From Rutpela maculata (lineage: Eukaryota > Arthropoda > Insecta > Coleoptera > Cerambycidae): 64,000 nucleotides of DNA. Of this stretch, positions 11,960 through 22,857 are shown piece by piece. Each line of letters starts with the position of its first letter. Within the stretch, counting starts at the first letter, position 1. Both the position numbers and the translations under genes were made by a program. Location of the stretch: positions 144,905,677-144,969,676 of the forward strand of contig OW386290.2 in the NCBI GenBank assembly GCA_936432065.2, in the 5' to 3' direction. The notes beneath the pieces are model-generated. The model ran no database searches, had not been told where the DNA came from, and was given only the letters and a program-made list of their open reading frames with translations.

Positions 11960-13030
11960 AGCTCTTCTATCAAGATATAACAAAAACTGACAAGACTTTA
12001 ACCCATCTTATCGAAATTATGAAAAGAAAATATAAAACGAGTTAAACAATAATCCGAAAAGCATCTGGTCTTATATCAACACTAAGATACAAACTGCCTA
12101 CTTCAACTTCAAACGCACTGGCTTACAATAAAATAAAATTATTAAAAATCTAGGATATTACATGAACGCATTTGTCAAACAATTTTCATTAGGTATGGAT
12201 GACATTCTATTTACTTCCAAGTTTCTCAGAAAATATCTAAAGTCCAGTATGTATGCCTTAGTATCTGGACGATCTACTGTTACTATTTTGTGTTGCACAG
12301 TTATCTGAATTTTTTTACCCTGGAGAACAAATGAATGTCATTTATATTGACTTCTCAAAAGCTTTTCGTTTTTTATATAATTTTATAGATATCTTTTCTA
12401 GCTTCTTATTCCGTAAGTCTCAATTCACTCGGTACTTTGCCTTCCAGTCTGTCACTTTACGTAATTTTCTGGAGTTCCACAGGAATCTGTTCTGGATCCC
12501 CTATTTTTGAATACGCTTGTTAATGACATAAACCTGAAACTCACTTGTTAGTCACTACTATGTCTTTATGATGTAAAATTTTGTAAAAACAAATTCAATC
12601 TCTGATATGCTTTAATTTGACCTTATTATACTTGAAAATTGATTAATGGCCAGGGAATGGTCTTGAAGTCCAAGCTACCAAATTCATTTTGCCAATATTG
12701 CAAGTTTACAAAGAAATTTTTCAAAAAAAGTACTTGGTACATTCTCTATTGATTACATTTATCCACCTGTTAGCCTTGCGGACAATTCCATATTAAGTCA
12801 CTTTTATTTCACAAAGTTACGAGAACGAAGAGGTCTTAACGTTTTTCTTCCTAAGATGCTAAACAACACATTGAGCTGTAGCGATTTATTAGAGATAATT
12901 AAACTATCATGTTTCTTTAATATCAAGAGGATCCCCGTCATTGTTATTATTTTAAAAAACCTCGAACATATTTTAAAAATTTGGACACCTATATGAAATG
13001 TGCAGTAGTTATTGTAGTGCCAAAGATAAT
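11960..13030 (+). pseudogene. Non-LTR (LINE) reverse transcriptase relic, Jockey/CR1-like
   Basis: Fragments of one ORF2 appear in order. NNNPKSIWSYINTKI (about 12045) is typical of the segment upstream of the RT domain. VIYIDFSKAF (about 12335) is RT motif A. SGVPQESVLDPLF (about 12470) stands for GVPQGSVLGPLLF. A C-terminal segment LRERRGLNVFLPKMLNNTLS occurs at about 12820. The region between motif B and the C-terminus is scrambled and the YADD box is not visible. Several stops. The relic is cut on the right by the 13038-16022 element, and 16023-16200 may hold its 3' UTR. Confidence 0.7.
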
Positions 13031-13467
13031 ACATTATAGTCGGGGAGCCCACTCTAGCTATACGTGCACCCCCCCTCCCCCATAAATATTAAAGCCTAAG
13101 GAACAATTTTAGACCAAAAAAAAACTGGTTGTACTTTCAAAATGGCGGACACATGTTAAAAAAACTGTTGCCAATGCTGTTTTTGTCATTTAACACAATA
13201 ACTAAAAAAGGACAAAAACTTTTTCACAAAAAACAATGTGCATAAAATTTTCTACAATTTTGTTCATACACACTATTTTGATAGGAGTTACCATTTTCCA
13301 GATAAACGAGTTCAAAATAAAGAAATCATTAAAATTCATATATCGGTAAATCATTTAGAGGAAATACCTGCGACAATTATTGTAAGGCGTATAATATAAC
13401 TTTATATTATTAACATAACAAAAAATAATAAATTCAAAGAATTAATAATAATAATAATAATTATAAT

Positions 13468-13821
13468 TTGCAGACATTTATCTCGAAAACGGTAACTCAA
13501 AACATTGCATTTAAGCAAATACATAGTATCAAAAAATTGCATTTAAGCAAAATTGTAGGCAATTTTATTCAAAATATTTTTTATGATTTGAGGAGCAGCT
13601 GGAATATTGATGATAGATTAGTCGCATCATTAGAGGAATTTACATATGCCATATATGAATCAAAGAAATGCGCTAGCGTGGACGCGAAATGTAGTGACAA
13701 AGATTTGTCTTTATCAATTGACACTAAAGTTGATTTTGCTTCTATTCCACCATCAAGAGCTTGTCTTATCGAGCATATTAAAAGGAGTGTTTACCAAACG
13801 CGTATCTGGCGATTAACCGTC
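13468..13821 (+). pseudogene. Unknown element-encoded protein, N-terminal part
   Basis: About 118 codons are open before the inserted element. The frame includes NIFYDLRSSWNIDDRLVASL and then IPPSRACLIEHIKRSVYQTR followed by IW. A LPPT...HxxRxxYQ-W arrangement recurs, as far as I recall, in uncharacterised arthropod repeat-encoded proteins, usually followed by a Trp/Gly-rich segment and an acidic C-terminus, which is what is found on the far side of the insertion at 15475-15720. I cannot assign a function. No catalytic motif is visible and the start is not established. Confidence 0.45.
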
Positions 13822-13829
13822 GAAGGTAT

Positions 13830-15466
13830 CAGAGGCACACTGAAGAGGGGGGCTTTGGAGGCCAGCATCACATATATATACATCATGGGCGAATTGATTT
13901 TGTTTTGTAGTTTTATACTCCCTGTTAATCGTTTGTTAAATAAATATATTAAATGCATTAATCATATTAGAATAGAATAGAATAGAATAGAAATATTTAT
14001 TTGCCATAAAAAACTGTTTTCACAAAAAAGGTTTCGTCAGCTCTAAATTAGAAAAATATAAAAAAAAAGAGTAGACTCATGTAAAGGACAAACAGAAAAA
14101 TATATACAAACAACAGACGTACATAAATTGTAGATAACAAAAAAACACAATCTTAATGTATTGAAATAGTCTAAATTAAATATGAGTGCAGTCTATGTCA
14201 TTGATGAGCAGAATTCGTCAACAGAATAAAAACAGTTTTCTATTAAATAACTTTTTAGTTCTGTCTGAAATAACCTGTATGTGTTTATAAATTTTAATCT
14301 ATCAGGAAGTAAGTTGAATAGATGAGCACCAGCACAGTAGGGATTACTTTTTATATTTACTAAGCCTGTAGTTGTCGATGTGTATATCGTTGGCACTCCT
14401 TGTTCTATAATCATGTACTGATTTATTAAACCTAAATTTGCCGATGTTGTTAAAAACAAAACAAAGTAATTTATACATGTATATGCAAGGTAGTGTCATG
14501 ATTTTCTTGTTTCTAAAAGTGTCACGACACGAATGTCTATAGGGTAAATTAAAGATAATCCTAATTATTCTCTTTTGCATAACAAAGACCCTACTAATTT
14601 CTACTGCCTGTCCCCAGATGATAATATTATAGCTAAGTATTGAATATACAAGAGAATAGTAACATGTTATTAGGGCCGTCTCGTTAACTTCTTTTTTAAG
14701 GTTTAAAATTCCAAATGTGCATTTAGCTAATTTTGAGCACACGCTTTCTATGTGTCCGATGAAGTCAAGTGTTGAGTCTATGACGATGCCCAAAAACTTT
14801 GTATTGTTGCTTGTTTCTACATGGCTAATACTAGGTAACAAAGTTGGTGTTGAAGCATAAAAGTAAAGAAACACTGTTTTGTTTTTGTTCACTATAAGTG
14901 AATTTTTATCACACCAATTTTTAAATTCATGAGAAATTAGGTATGCCTTCGATTCAAGTTCCTGTACGCTATTCGCATTAATGACCACAGATGAAGACAT
15001 CACTCTGAGTTAGGAAGGAAGGAAGGTCATTTATGAACAATAGAAATAGTAATGTGCCTATTATTGAGCCTTGTCCAAATCCAATATCCATATTGTATAT
15101 ATCAGAAGTTACGCAATCAAGAGAAACCAATATTTTTCTGTTTTCAAGATAAGACATGATCCAATTTAATATGTTGCCTCTTATTCCTAAGGAAGATAAT
15201 TTCAGTTGCAAAAAGTTTGAATTTACACAATCAAAAGCCGATGTTAAATCAGTCCAGCAACTTTTTTACCTTTATCAAGGTAGCTATATACTTTTTGGAT
15301 AAACTCCAGGCTAGCTAGTTCCGTAGATTTATTAGATCTATATCCGTACTGGCTATCTGTAAATTTGTTCGTTTCTTCTAAATAATTATACAGGCGGGTA
15401 GTTACCGCTTTTTCAGAAATTTTGTAGTACCCCCCCCCCCTCAGCAATTTTCTGGGTGCGTCCCTG
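13830..15466. mobile_element. hAT-like element with 8 bp target duplication, interrupting the unknown ORF
   Basis: Perfect 8 bp duplication GAAGGTAT lies at 13822-13829 and 15467-15474. Left terminus is CAGAGGCACACTGAAGAGGG; right terminus, read on the minus strand, is CAGGGACGCACCCAGAAAAT followed by a long G run. Removing 13830-15474 rejoins the two halves of the surrounding reading frame, apart from one frameshift. Most of the interior is a LINE in minus orientation. An 8 bp duplication and CAGxG termini fit the hAT superfamily; no hAT transposase is present. Confidence 0.8.
13975..15429 (-). pseudogene. LINE ORF2 fragment, 5'-truncated, lacking the YADD box
   Basis: Read right to left: KAVTTRLYNYLEETNKFTDS and QYGYRSNKSTELA (15250-15440), then VSLDCVTSDIYNMDIGFGQG and LLFLLFINDLPSFL (14978-15211), the thumb region (14344-15000) with TKFLGIVIDSTLDFIGHIES, ILSYNIIIWGQAVEISRVFV and RIIRIIFNLPYRHSCRDTF, and a C-terminus to 14193. 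The order fits a CR1/Jockey-like RT. At the catalytic box (expected YADDT) the sequence reads QSDVMSSS with a frame change, so the active site is gone. The 3' end carries an (AATAG)n tail at 13971-13991 on the plus strand. Confidence 0.85.
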
Positions 15467-15474
15467 GAAGGTAT

Positions 15475-15720
15475 TCCAATATTCCAAGGCCTTGGAATGA
15501 TTATGGATGGTAAGAAAATGGGGAACTTCTTTGGTGTTCAGCAGATAAAGTACTACCTCAGCCGCTTAATGAAATTCTTCAGGAGATGATTCCAAATCAA
15601 ATCATAACAGACGAAAGTGAGGATGATAACGATATCGTAAATGAAGCAATAAAGGAAGAAGACTGGGAAGAAATATTCGATGTATCGGGAGACAGCGACA
15701 GTGAATCTGAAAGCGAATGA
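15475..15720 (+). pseudogene. Unknown element-encoded protein, C-terminal part
   Basis: Continuation of the 13468-13821 frame after the hAT-like insertion, displaced by one frameshift. It reads RPWNDYGW, a stop, then ENGELLWCSADKVLPQPLNE and an acidic tail (DESEDDNDIV, WEEIFDVSGDSDSESESE) ending at TGA 15718-15720. The acidic Ser/Asp/Glu terminus is the natural end of the protein. Function unknown. Confidence 0.45.
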
Positions 15721-16227
15721 GGTGTTACGTTTTATATTGAATTTTATATTTTATTTTAGGAGCTGAATCAGTTATCTGGAAAATGGTAACTCCTATCCAA
15801 ATATTGTATAGAAACAAAATTGTAGAAAATTTTACGCACTTTGTTTTTGCGAATAAAGTTTTTCTCTAAACTATATTTACAAAAATTTTTTTAAACATGG
15901 ACGCCATTTTGAAAGTGCAGCCAGTTTATTTTTTTTGAGGACATGTCTAAAATTGTTCCTTAGGCTTTAATCTTTATGAAAAACATTGTCCCCAAGGATC
16001 GTACAGTTAGGGTGGGCTCCTGTAGTATTAAATTTAGATTTTTTTGTATAAATTATGTATAGAGTATATTATATACGTATAGATTATGTACATAGTTACC
16101 TTCTTAAACTACTTATAGCTTTTGTATTGAACCTGCTAGCCAAATTATTTGGTTGATTCTTAAGTTTTTGATCATTAATTTTTTTTAAAAGTTTTATTTT
16201 GCTTTTTTATAGATACAATATATATAG

Positions 16228-17409
16228 CAGTGACGTAGCCAGGATTTTTATTCGGGGGGGGCTCCGAAAATTTTTTTGTAAGTATATTATGTAGGTATTG
16301 TTATGTAGCTTTCGCACAATTCTTATGTAAATTGGCGTACAGTCAAATTGCTTGAATTTTTAATATGTTGTAGATTTCGACTTTCTGATCAAAAACTCTC
16401 ATGGGCCCAACTCGATCCTATGTCTAATTTCCGAGATACTACTGCTCAAGAAATGTACAAGAATGACCTTTTGTACAATTTAAATAATTTCGAATTCATG
16501 ATTTTTTTCATACATTTTATATTGTGGTGCGTGATTCGTTCTAATAGTCTTTTATAATATTTTGCACTAAAAGCATTTGTTGTTTTACTTAATAAAAATA
16601 GCGTAGAAAAAATTAAAGTTTGAAAAATGTTGGCGAAGGCGTCGGGAAATCTGTAGAAAAATAACAAGTGAAAATAATATTTGGTCATATTGGCTAAAAC
16701 ATTTTTTACATAAAGTAAGTAAGTAAGTATGTGTCTTCCCGATCAAAAAATTTTAATTGAAAAACTTTCGGAAATTGCTTCTTTGACCTCTAACAACAAA
16801 TACCCCATCAATAAATTAAAAGTTCGACAAGATACACAGAATTTTACAAGAATTTACTTATAGTTGTATCTCGAATACTAGACGAGACTAGACTATATAG
16901 ATCGAGATGGGTCCATGAGGGTTTTTGATCGGAAATAAGTCACATACATATACAACATATTAAAAATTCAGCCAATTTGACTGTTGTAGGTACGCCAATT
17001 TGCATAAGAATTGTGCGGGGTCCTTTAGTTGAACTATTCAACAACTTATATTCCAAGTAACTGATGGCGACTATGCGCAATGTAACGTGAATTTCGCTTG
17101 GCTAGTAATAAAAATAAATCGAATTTACTCATGATTCCACAAGGTTTTATACATTTGTCTAAATTAAGGCTCCGCCCTGTCAATATTGCGGCAATAAATT
17201 GCAAGAAATTACGATTTGCGACGAGACTGATTGCATGGAATGAAGATTTGTAATCGGCCAAAAAAAATTTTAGACTAAAATCGAAAATAAAATCAATATA
17301 ATAATTTTATATAAATATCATGTCTATCAATTATACAAATGTCAATAAATTCCGGGGGGGGGGGGGGGGGGGGTTCGGACCCCCAGAACCTCCCCTGGCT
17401 ACGTCACTG
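16228..17409. mobile_element. hAT-like non-autonomous element with long inverted arms
   Basis: Termini are CAGTGACGTAGCCAGG on both strands, followed by G-rich tracts (eight G at 16253 and a ~19-G run at 17355). Flanks share TATATAG (16221-16227 and 17410-17416). Internal arms (about 16285-16430 and 16885-17040) are inverted copies sharing CACAATTCTTATG, AAATTGGCGTAC, TTTTTAATATGTTG and GATCAAAAAC. A short frame at 17046-17261 is not recognisable. The 7 bp match is one short of the 8 bp normal for hAT. Confidence 0.8.
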
Positions 17410-17416
17410 TATATAG

Positions 17417-17954
17417 GTACAATTCTTAGATTTTTTAGACGTTAGCTTACGTAAAAATAGTATAATTACTCATATCTATCCGCATTTGTTACAAACAGTC
17501 CTTTATTTCGGACTACTCTGTATAAATTTCGCATTTAAAAGAAGTTTTGCATAATAATAAAAGTGAAATCGAACAGAAAGAAGTTCTAAACACAGCTCGA
17601 TTTTATCTAAAGATATGTTACTAAAAAAAAAATATATTTAATATCAAGTTTTATAGCCAAATTATTGCGTTTGTAATTTCATAACAAAATGACCAGCAAA
17701 AATTTCAGTCCACTTTTGGAGCATTGGAATTATTTTCGTGTTTTTGTTTGGCCAATACTTACATAATTATTAATAATGAACTAGTTGTGGTAACTTTGAC
17801 CAATATATTTTTTAAATTGAATTCTTATATTTTCTTGTTCACTATTGATTAGCAAAATAAGCATTATTATTAAATTTCTTAAATATAAATAAACATCTGT
17901 TTGATATGAATGTAAACACATTCAGTAAAGAAAATAAGACCGACTCGGGGATCC
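17417..17954. other. Unannotated AT-rich DNA
   Basis: No coding similarity or repeat structure recognised. Confidence 0.5.
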
Positions 17955-18142
17955 TGGGTAAGGTATTAGCATTTTTAATATGTTACCGAGACGTCGGTGG
18001 CAGTGGGTTAGACCGCGGTTGAGTGACCGCTAAGTTCAAATCTCAGGTGCGGCAGATCGCAATGTCGCCGGAAATGGTTGTTGTGCAGTTGCTTCTTGTA
18101 TGCATATATCTTAGTTGAGTGATAAAATATCTATGGCTAGTT
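17955..18142 (+). repeat. tRNA-derived dimeric SINE, 5'-truncated copy
   Basis: Matches the second half of the 34510-34833 SINE: TTACCGAGACG, GGCAGTGGGTTAGACCGCGG, AAGTTCAAATCTCAGGTGCG (B-box-like), GGCAGATCGCAATGTCGC and GGTTGTTGTG, then TTGAGTGATAAAATATCTAT near the 3' end. The first tRNA-like head is missing. Confidence 0.7.
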
Positions 18143-18639
18143 ATTATAATTTGGATACACAGCTTGTGCCGGTGAATTTATATGTAGTGTAACTTCAGTA
18201 TGCAATTTATATGATTTTTTTGTCCAGTTTTGCCCGGTTTTTCCATTATAGCTAGATTTCAATAATATTTATCAGAAACTTTGTATTGTTTCACATTATA
18301 TGTTTTTATGAATCTCTGTATTGGATTCATAAAAATAACCACTTTTATGATTATTATGTTACTAAAATATATTTAGTCAGATTTTATAGGCAGCTTTAGG
18401 TATTATATCTAGCCATAAAAATTATTAATAAACGATAATTGATTTTATTGATTTAATAATAAACTCACGCATATTAATCTATTTTGGCCCAAGCAGAAAA
18501 ATAAACATATTGATGTAACCACTGGAGTGGATATTCCGGGTGCCATAAACTAGTGCCTCATCCCCATATTTCTTTTATTTTTTAACTTATCCATTTGAAA
18601 TTTGGGGTGCACAAACTACCTGTAAAAATGGATTCTTGG

Positions 18640-18720
18640 ATATAAAAAACGGTTTACGCGGAAATGACAACTTTCGATTTTTAAATGAAACACCCTGTAT
18701 ATTTTTACATCTTTGGATTC
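18640..18720. repeat. Mariner-type MITE end
   Basis: AACTTTCGATTTTTAAATG followed by AAACACCCTGTAT is the reverse of a CAGGGTGTTTCATTTAAAAA terminus. The same block is at 32930 and 62371. Only one end is evident here, just outside the left arm of the mariner at 18892. Confidence 0.5.
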
Positions 18721-19204
18721 AAGACAACATTCTGAGTATACCATGAGACTTTCGCGAATTTTTGAGTCGATGTTCAGTTATTCAAGCATTTTTCGTTTAG
18801 AGTGCTTTGGAATACCAAAATCTGTTCTAAGGCAGGTAAAGTCCAAGAGAAAAGTATAATTTTTCGTTTAATTTCATTAATAACTATTTATGAATCCTCC
18901 AAAATTGAACAAATCACTTTTTTATCGAAAACTTTTTTTTTCAAATGGTAAAGTGATGGCTCATAGTGTTCAATAAATTATAGATTTTTTTCTGAATTCA
19001 TTGATATCCATTTCAAATATATGCTATTTGTTTTTCTATTTTATTTAATTCATTTAAAAATAAAAAATCACTTTCAATATAATTTCCATTGAACTTTAAC
19101 GTAGTTACCTTTGCACTATGATTTGATACAATATTATCAAACAAACAAAAGAAAGGTGGAAAATGTAAACAATTATTGTTAGCAAAAAATTCGAGGGGCA
19201 AACC

Positions 19205-19335
19205 GCGAAGGAAATCTGGTGTACATCCAGAAAGAAGTCCGAGGAAATCCCAAGGAAATCCGAGGAAGTCCGAGGAAGTCTCAGGAAGTCCCAGGAAATC
19301 TTAGTAAATTTGAAGGAAGTCCGAGTAAATCTGTG
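19205..19335 (+). repeat. Degenerate ~10 bp tandem repeat (GAGGAAGTCC-like)
   Basis: About a dozen imperfect units of the form GAGGAAGTCC / AAGGAAATCC / CAGGAAGTCC run head to tail between the mariner left arm and its transposase. The block is flanked on both sides by GGAAATCTGGTGTAC (19210-19224 and 19350-19364), suggesting it arose by local duplication. Confidence 0.75.
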
Positions 19336-19434
19336 TAATCTTCGTCAAAGAGGAAATCTGGTGTACAAAATTTTGGGCGCGATTGACACCTCGAAAAAAT
19401 TTGTGTCTATTATTGATATTTTTTAACATGAACT

Positions 19435-20014
19435 ACACCAATAACGAAAAAACTGACATGATATTAATTTATGGCGGATGTTGAAAAAATTCTGTGCTTG
19501 CAGGTCAAATGTATGCTCAGAGATTTCCTGAAAGAAAACATCCGTTTCGTCATTATTTCAAGAAATTAGAGAGAAAAATGCAGTGAGAACCACGTGTCCA
19601 AAATCAAGAATTCATTGTAAATGAAGAGTTGGAGATCTATGTACTATGTCAGGATAAATTAATAAAAATATAAAGGGTACAACACTGAACTAAATATATT
19701 GAATTATGAATACATGTTCACATTATTGAATACAGTAAGTAAGTACCCCTCGCTTAGGAACCGTCAGCCACAGTCAAACAACCTCAGTTAGAGAGATAGC
19801 TCGAAAGACTAGGATTAAATAGGGAAACAGTAACAAGAATTTTGAAAGAACATAATTTAAAGTGAGTGGTTAGAGACAATAATTATTTCCACATCCAGTG
19901 GAAGTATAGTAACGACAAAAAAAATTTTATTGTTCAGATAGGCTTAGAATGTCATGAAACGTCGAGATTTTAAGTTTGAGCGAAAAAAATTTTCTGTCTG
20001 CCTGTCTTTCTGCC

Positions 20015-20082
<68 letters not shown>

Positions 20083-21135
20083 GGTCTGTAACTTTTTTTT
20101 TTGTGCGCACGTTTACTCTGGAACCGTTTGAGATTTTGACTTGACATTTGGTACACATATGTACTTTAACGAGATCTAGAACTAGGTTATATTTTCATCT
20201 TGTTCCGTCGAAGAGTTGGGGGGTAAATTGGGGTAAATAAGTGAATCAAGCAGGTAAGTGTTCATAAAATTGGTATTTAGTATATACAAGAGAAGCTAAG
20301 GTCTCAAAAAAAAATTTGGCATTAACCACCCCCATTACCACCCCCATTATTAAAGGGGATGAAAAAAAAAAAATTATTTAGTGTGTGTACAAGAACCAGA
20401 AACCTCAAAATATTTTTTTATTTTATCCACCCCCATTACCACCCTCTAAAGTTCTATAAACAATTATTTCCACATACAAAATTTTTCGTTGTGAGTGACT
20501 TGAATAGAAAATCTGGATGTGGAAGTAGTGATTCCTTGGGCAACGGTTTTTTACCGTAAGTTACTGGTCCCAGCAAAATCAAAGATTAGTTGGACAAGGG
20601 AAGTTTCAAGAAAGATTTGGGATAAATGTATGGGCAGGTATTTATGGAACATGAATCATTGGCCAAATATTCTTCTAAGATACGCTGACAGAACAAAGGT
20701 ATCTCGAATCGAATTCTTACAAAATCAGATTTAGCAAGAAATCGAACAAGTTTCTCTAGCATAATACCGATTGTTGTATTTCCAACAAGACGGAGCACCG
20801 CCCCATAACAGCCGCGTTGTTATGGATTATCTCGATAAAGCTTATGGCCGACAACTTATTTCAAACCAATGTTTCATAAGGTGGCCTGCAAGGTCACCTG
20901 ATCTCACCCCATTAGACTTCTTTCTTTGGGGTTATATCAAGGGGCAGGTCTAAAAAACTTCCGTTATGATCATTGAGGATCTCGAATTGAGAATAAAAAG
21001 AGCTTTAAATAGCATCACTCCACAAAGTGTATTGATTGTGATGGAGTTCATTTTGAACAATATTTGTAAAATTCAAATGCCGTTCGGTATTTCTAGGAAT
21101 TTAACTCTTATAATTGTGCGATCTGCACTTGAGTA
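19435..21135 (+). pseudogene. Mariner-type transposase interrupted by R650 copy 3
   Basis: N-terminal part (19449-19870): TDMILIYGG then QMYAQRFPERKHPFRHYFKK, a helix-turn-helix region common to insect mariner-like transposases, and a second HTH ending in RETVTRILKEHNLK. After the insertion (20547 on): YWSQQNQ, GKFQERFGINVWAGIYG, then FQQDGAPPHNSRVV (second Asp) and WPARSPDLTPLDFFLWGYIK (third Asp), with exactly 41 residues between the two Asp. The segment with the first catalytic Asp (FSDES) is absent, apparently deleted at the insertion point. Several frameshifts and stops. C-terminal coding ends near 21135. Confidence 0.85.
19881..20546 (+). repeat. R650 interspersed repeat, copy 3, with expanded CTGT microsatellite
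   Basis: Full-length copy in the same orientation as copy 1, from AATTATTTCCACATCCAGTG to CTTGGGCAACGG. The CTGT run, 2-4 units in other copies, is about 17-18 uninterrupted units here (20014-20082). It lies inside the transposase reading frame, so it inserted after the mariner. Confidence 0.85.
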
Positions 21136-22095
21136 ATAAAATGTGAATAACCTTTTTGTGAATAATAGCTTTTCAGTTCTTTCTTTTGTTTCTTAATAAG
21201 TATGAGTACTAGTACAATCCAAGGAACAATTTTAGTATCTTAAATGTATACAAGGGTGCTATCAAACTATTTATAAAATGCCTTGAAAAATCTATTTTGC
21301 TGTAACAATATCCTTAATACTATCATAAAGCGACTTGTAGACTAAAAGGGCCCACCCTTATAAAAGTTGTTAAGGCCTTTCTAAATTCCGTCATAAAACT
21401 CTTTAGTGAGGCATAGTACTGCTCTTGAAAACCTTGTTCGGGCCGTTTTAAAACCTTTCTTAAAACTTATTTTAAAGCTGTCAGAAGCTTTTCTATTAGC
21501 TTCCTGCATTTCTAGAAAACACCTAGAAGGCTACCTTAAAACTGGTTTTTAAAACTTTTATTATAAGTCCATATTAGAACTGAGAAGCTATAAGAATGTC
21601 CACGAAGGAATCCAAATAATTTTATTATTTCATTTATTTTTTCTAAACTGATTTTAGCAAACACACCATCAGACTTATTGAAGATAAAATGGAATTTGAA
21701 ATGTATAAAGCGTAGAGCACTATAACCTCTCTAAGGCCGATTTAAAAGGTAATAAAAAGCCAGGTATGACAAAAAAATTAAAACCAACGGCAGTTTATCG
21801 TTAAAACTACATAAGAAAGGCCCAAAAAACAAGAGCCCCTCAGAAATAATAATGATTTTAATATCCATACAAAATTTGCATAGACACACGTAATCAGCAA
21901 ATTTAAAAAAAGTGGGCTGCTTCTCGGTTCCCACGGTAATTTTCAGTCGTTTCTTGTAATTCTACCTTAATTTGCTAACGAAAAAGTGATAATTATTGAT
22001 AATTATAATTGTGAGATTGACCTTGAATATTTTTATATAACAAGAAAAACATGGCCGGCCAACTAAAAACCTAATTGTCATTTTACAGTCCTCTC

Positions 22096-22857
22096 CAGTG
22101 TTGCCAGGTCTAGTGAAATTTCACTAGATCTGGTGATTTTTCTTAAATCTAGTGATTTAGTGAAAACTTTTATGAAAATGCCCATTTTTAATGATTTTTT
22201 AATCATCCAATTTATTGCCCTCTACTGGTAGGTAGACAAACATTAAATTCGAGTTGCGATCCATTTAATACAAAACTGTTCACGTTAATCGCTACCACGG
22301 TCAGTAAACTCTACGGTTACCTCGATCAGCAGCTCTTAGACGAGAGAGACGCGCGGAGCGGGGAATCGAATGAAAGAGACAGACATATCTGATTTCCGTG
22401 CAAAAGACACAGACAAAGATGCCTGTAGTGTCTACAGCTGACGTAGGCTGTAGACCCTAACAGAATATCTTTCATTCGATTCCCCGCTCCTCGCGTCTCT
22501 CTCGTCTAAAAGCTGCTAATTGAGGTAACCGTATAGTTTATTGACCGTGAATCGCTACAATCGAATAGCCTGGGCTCGTTGCCCTCTAGCGTCTCGTACA
22601 CAAACAGTACTTTCTAGTTACAAACCATTTAATACAATACAGAGTACGAAGTCTGGCAACGAAATAATCAGATAGAGGACGCTCAAAGCTATGCTGTGCT
22701 CAGAGAGCTCAAGAAAATTACGTGTCCTACAGATACTGTAACTTTTGAAAATTAAAGATGACAGCTTTAATTTTAAATCTAGTGAAATTTTAGTAAGATT
22801 TAGTAACTTTTTAAAGCGTCGTCTGATAACTTTTAAAATTTTGATCTGGCAACACTG
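22096..22857. mobile_element. hAT-type MITE, 762 bp, with perfect 8 bp target duplication
   Basis: Termini are CAGTGTTGCCAGGTC and, on the minus strand, CAGTGTTGCCAGATC. The flanking duplication GTCCTCTC occurs at 22088-22095 and 22858-22865. Subterminal CTAGTGAAATTTCACTAG palindromes follow the left end. Non-coding. The 8 bp duplication and CAGTGTTGCC ends fit hAT. Confidence 0.9.
22296..22549. mobile_element. 254 bp inverted-repeat element with perfect 9 bp target duplication
   Basis: Arms of ~80 bp open CACGGTCAGTAAACT / CACGGTCAATAAACT and share ACGGTTACCTC, GACGAGAGAGACGCG and GAGCGGGGAATCGAATG. The duplication AATCGCTAC flanks it at 22287-22295 and 22550-22558. A 9 bp duplication with long arms is typical of Mutator-like elements, and Merlin is possible. 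Non-coding, GC-richer than its surroundings. Confidence 0.9.

Larger units (their letters stand above)
13038..16022 (+). mobile_element. Unclassified DNA element with ~130 bp terminal inverted repeats
   Basis: Left end GGAGCCCACTCTAGCTATAC and right end (minus strand) GGAGCCCACCCTAACTGTAC open matching arms. Both also contain TTAAAGCCTAAGGAACAATT and CTTTCAAAATGGCG (left 13038-13155, right 15890-16022). A tentative 6 bp flanking duplication is TATAGT / TGTAGT. Inside is one long frame split by a later insertion (13830-15466). Superfamily unknown. Confidence 0.75.

Noticed and set aside
19944..20158. Frames encoding (TDRQ)n repeats
   Set aside because: Translation of the CTGT microsatellite in R650 copy 3.
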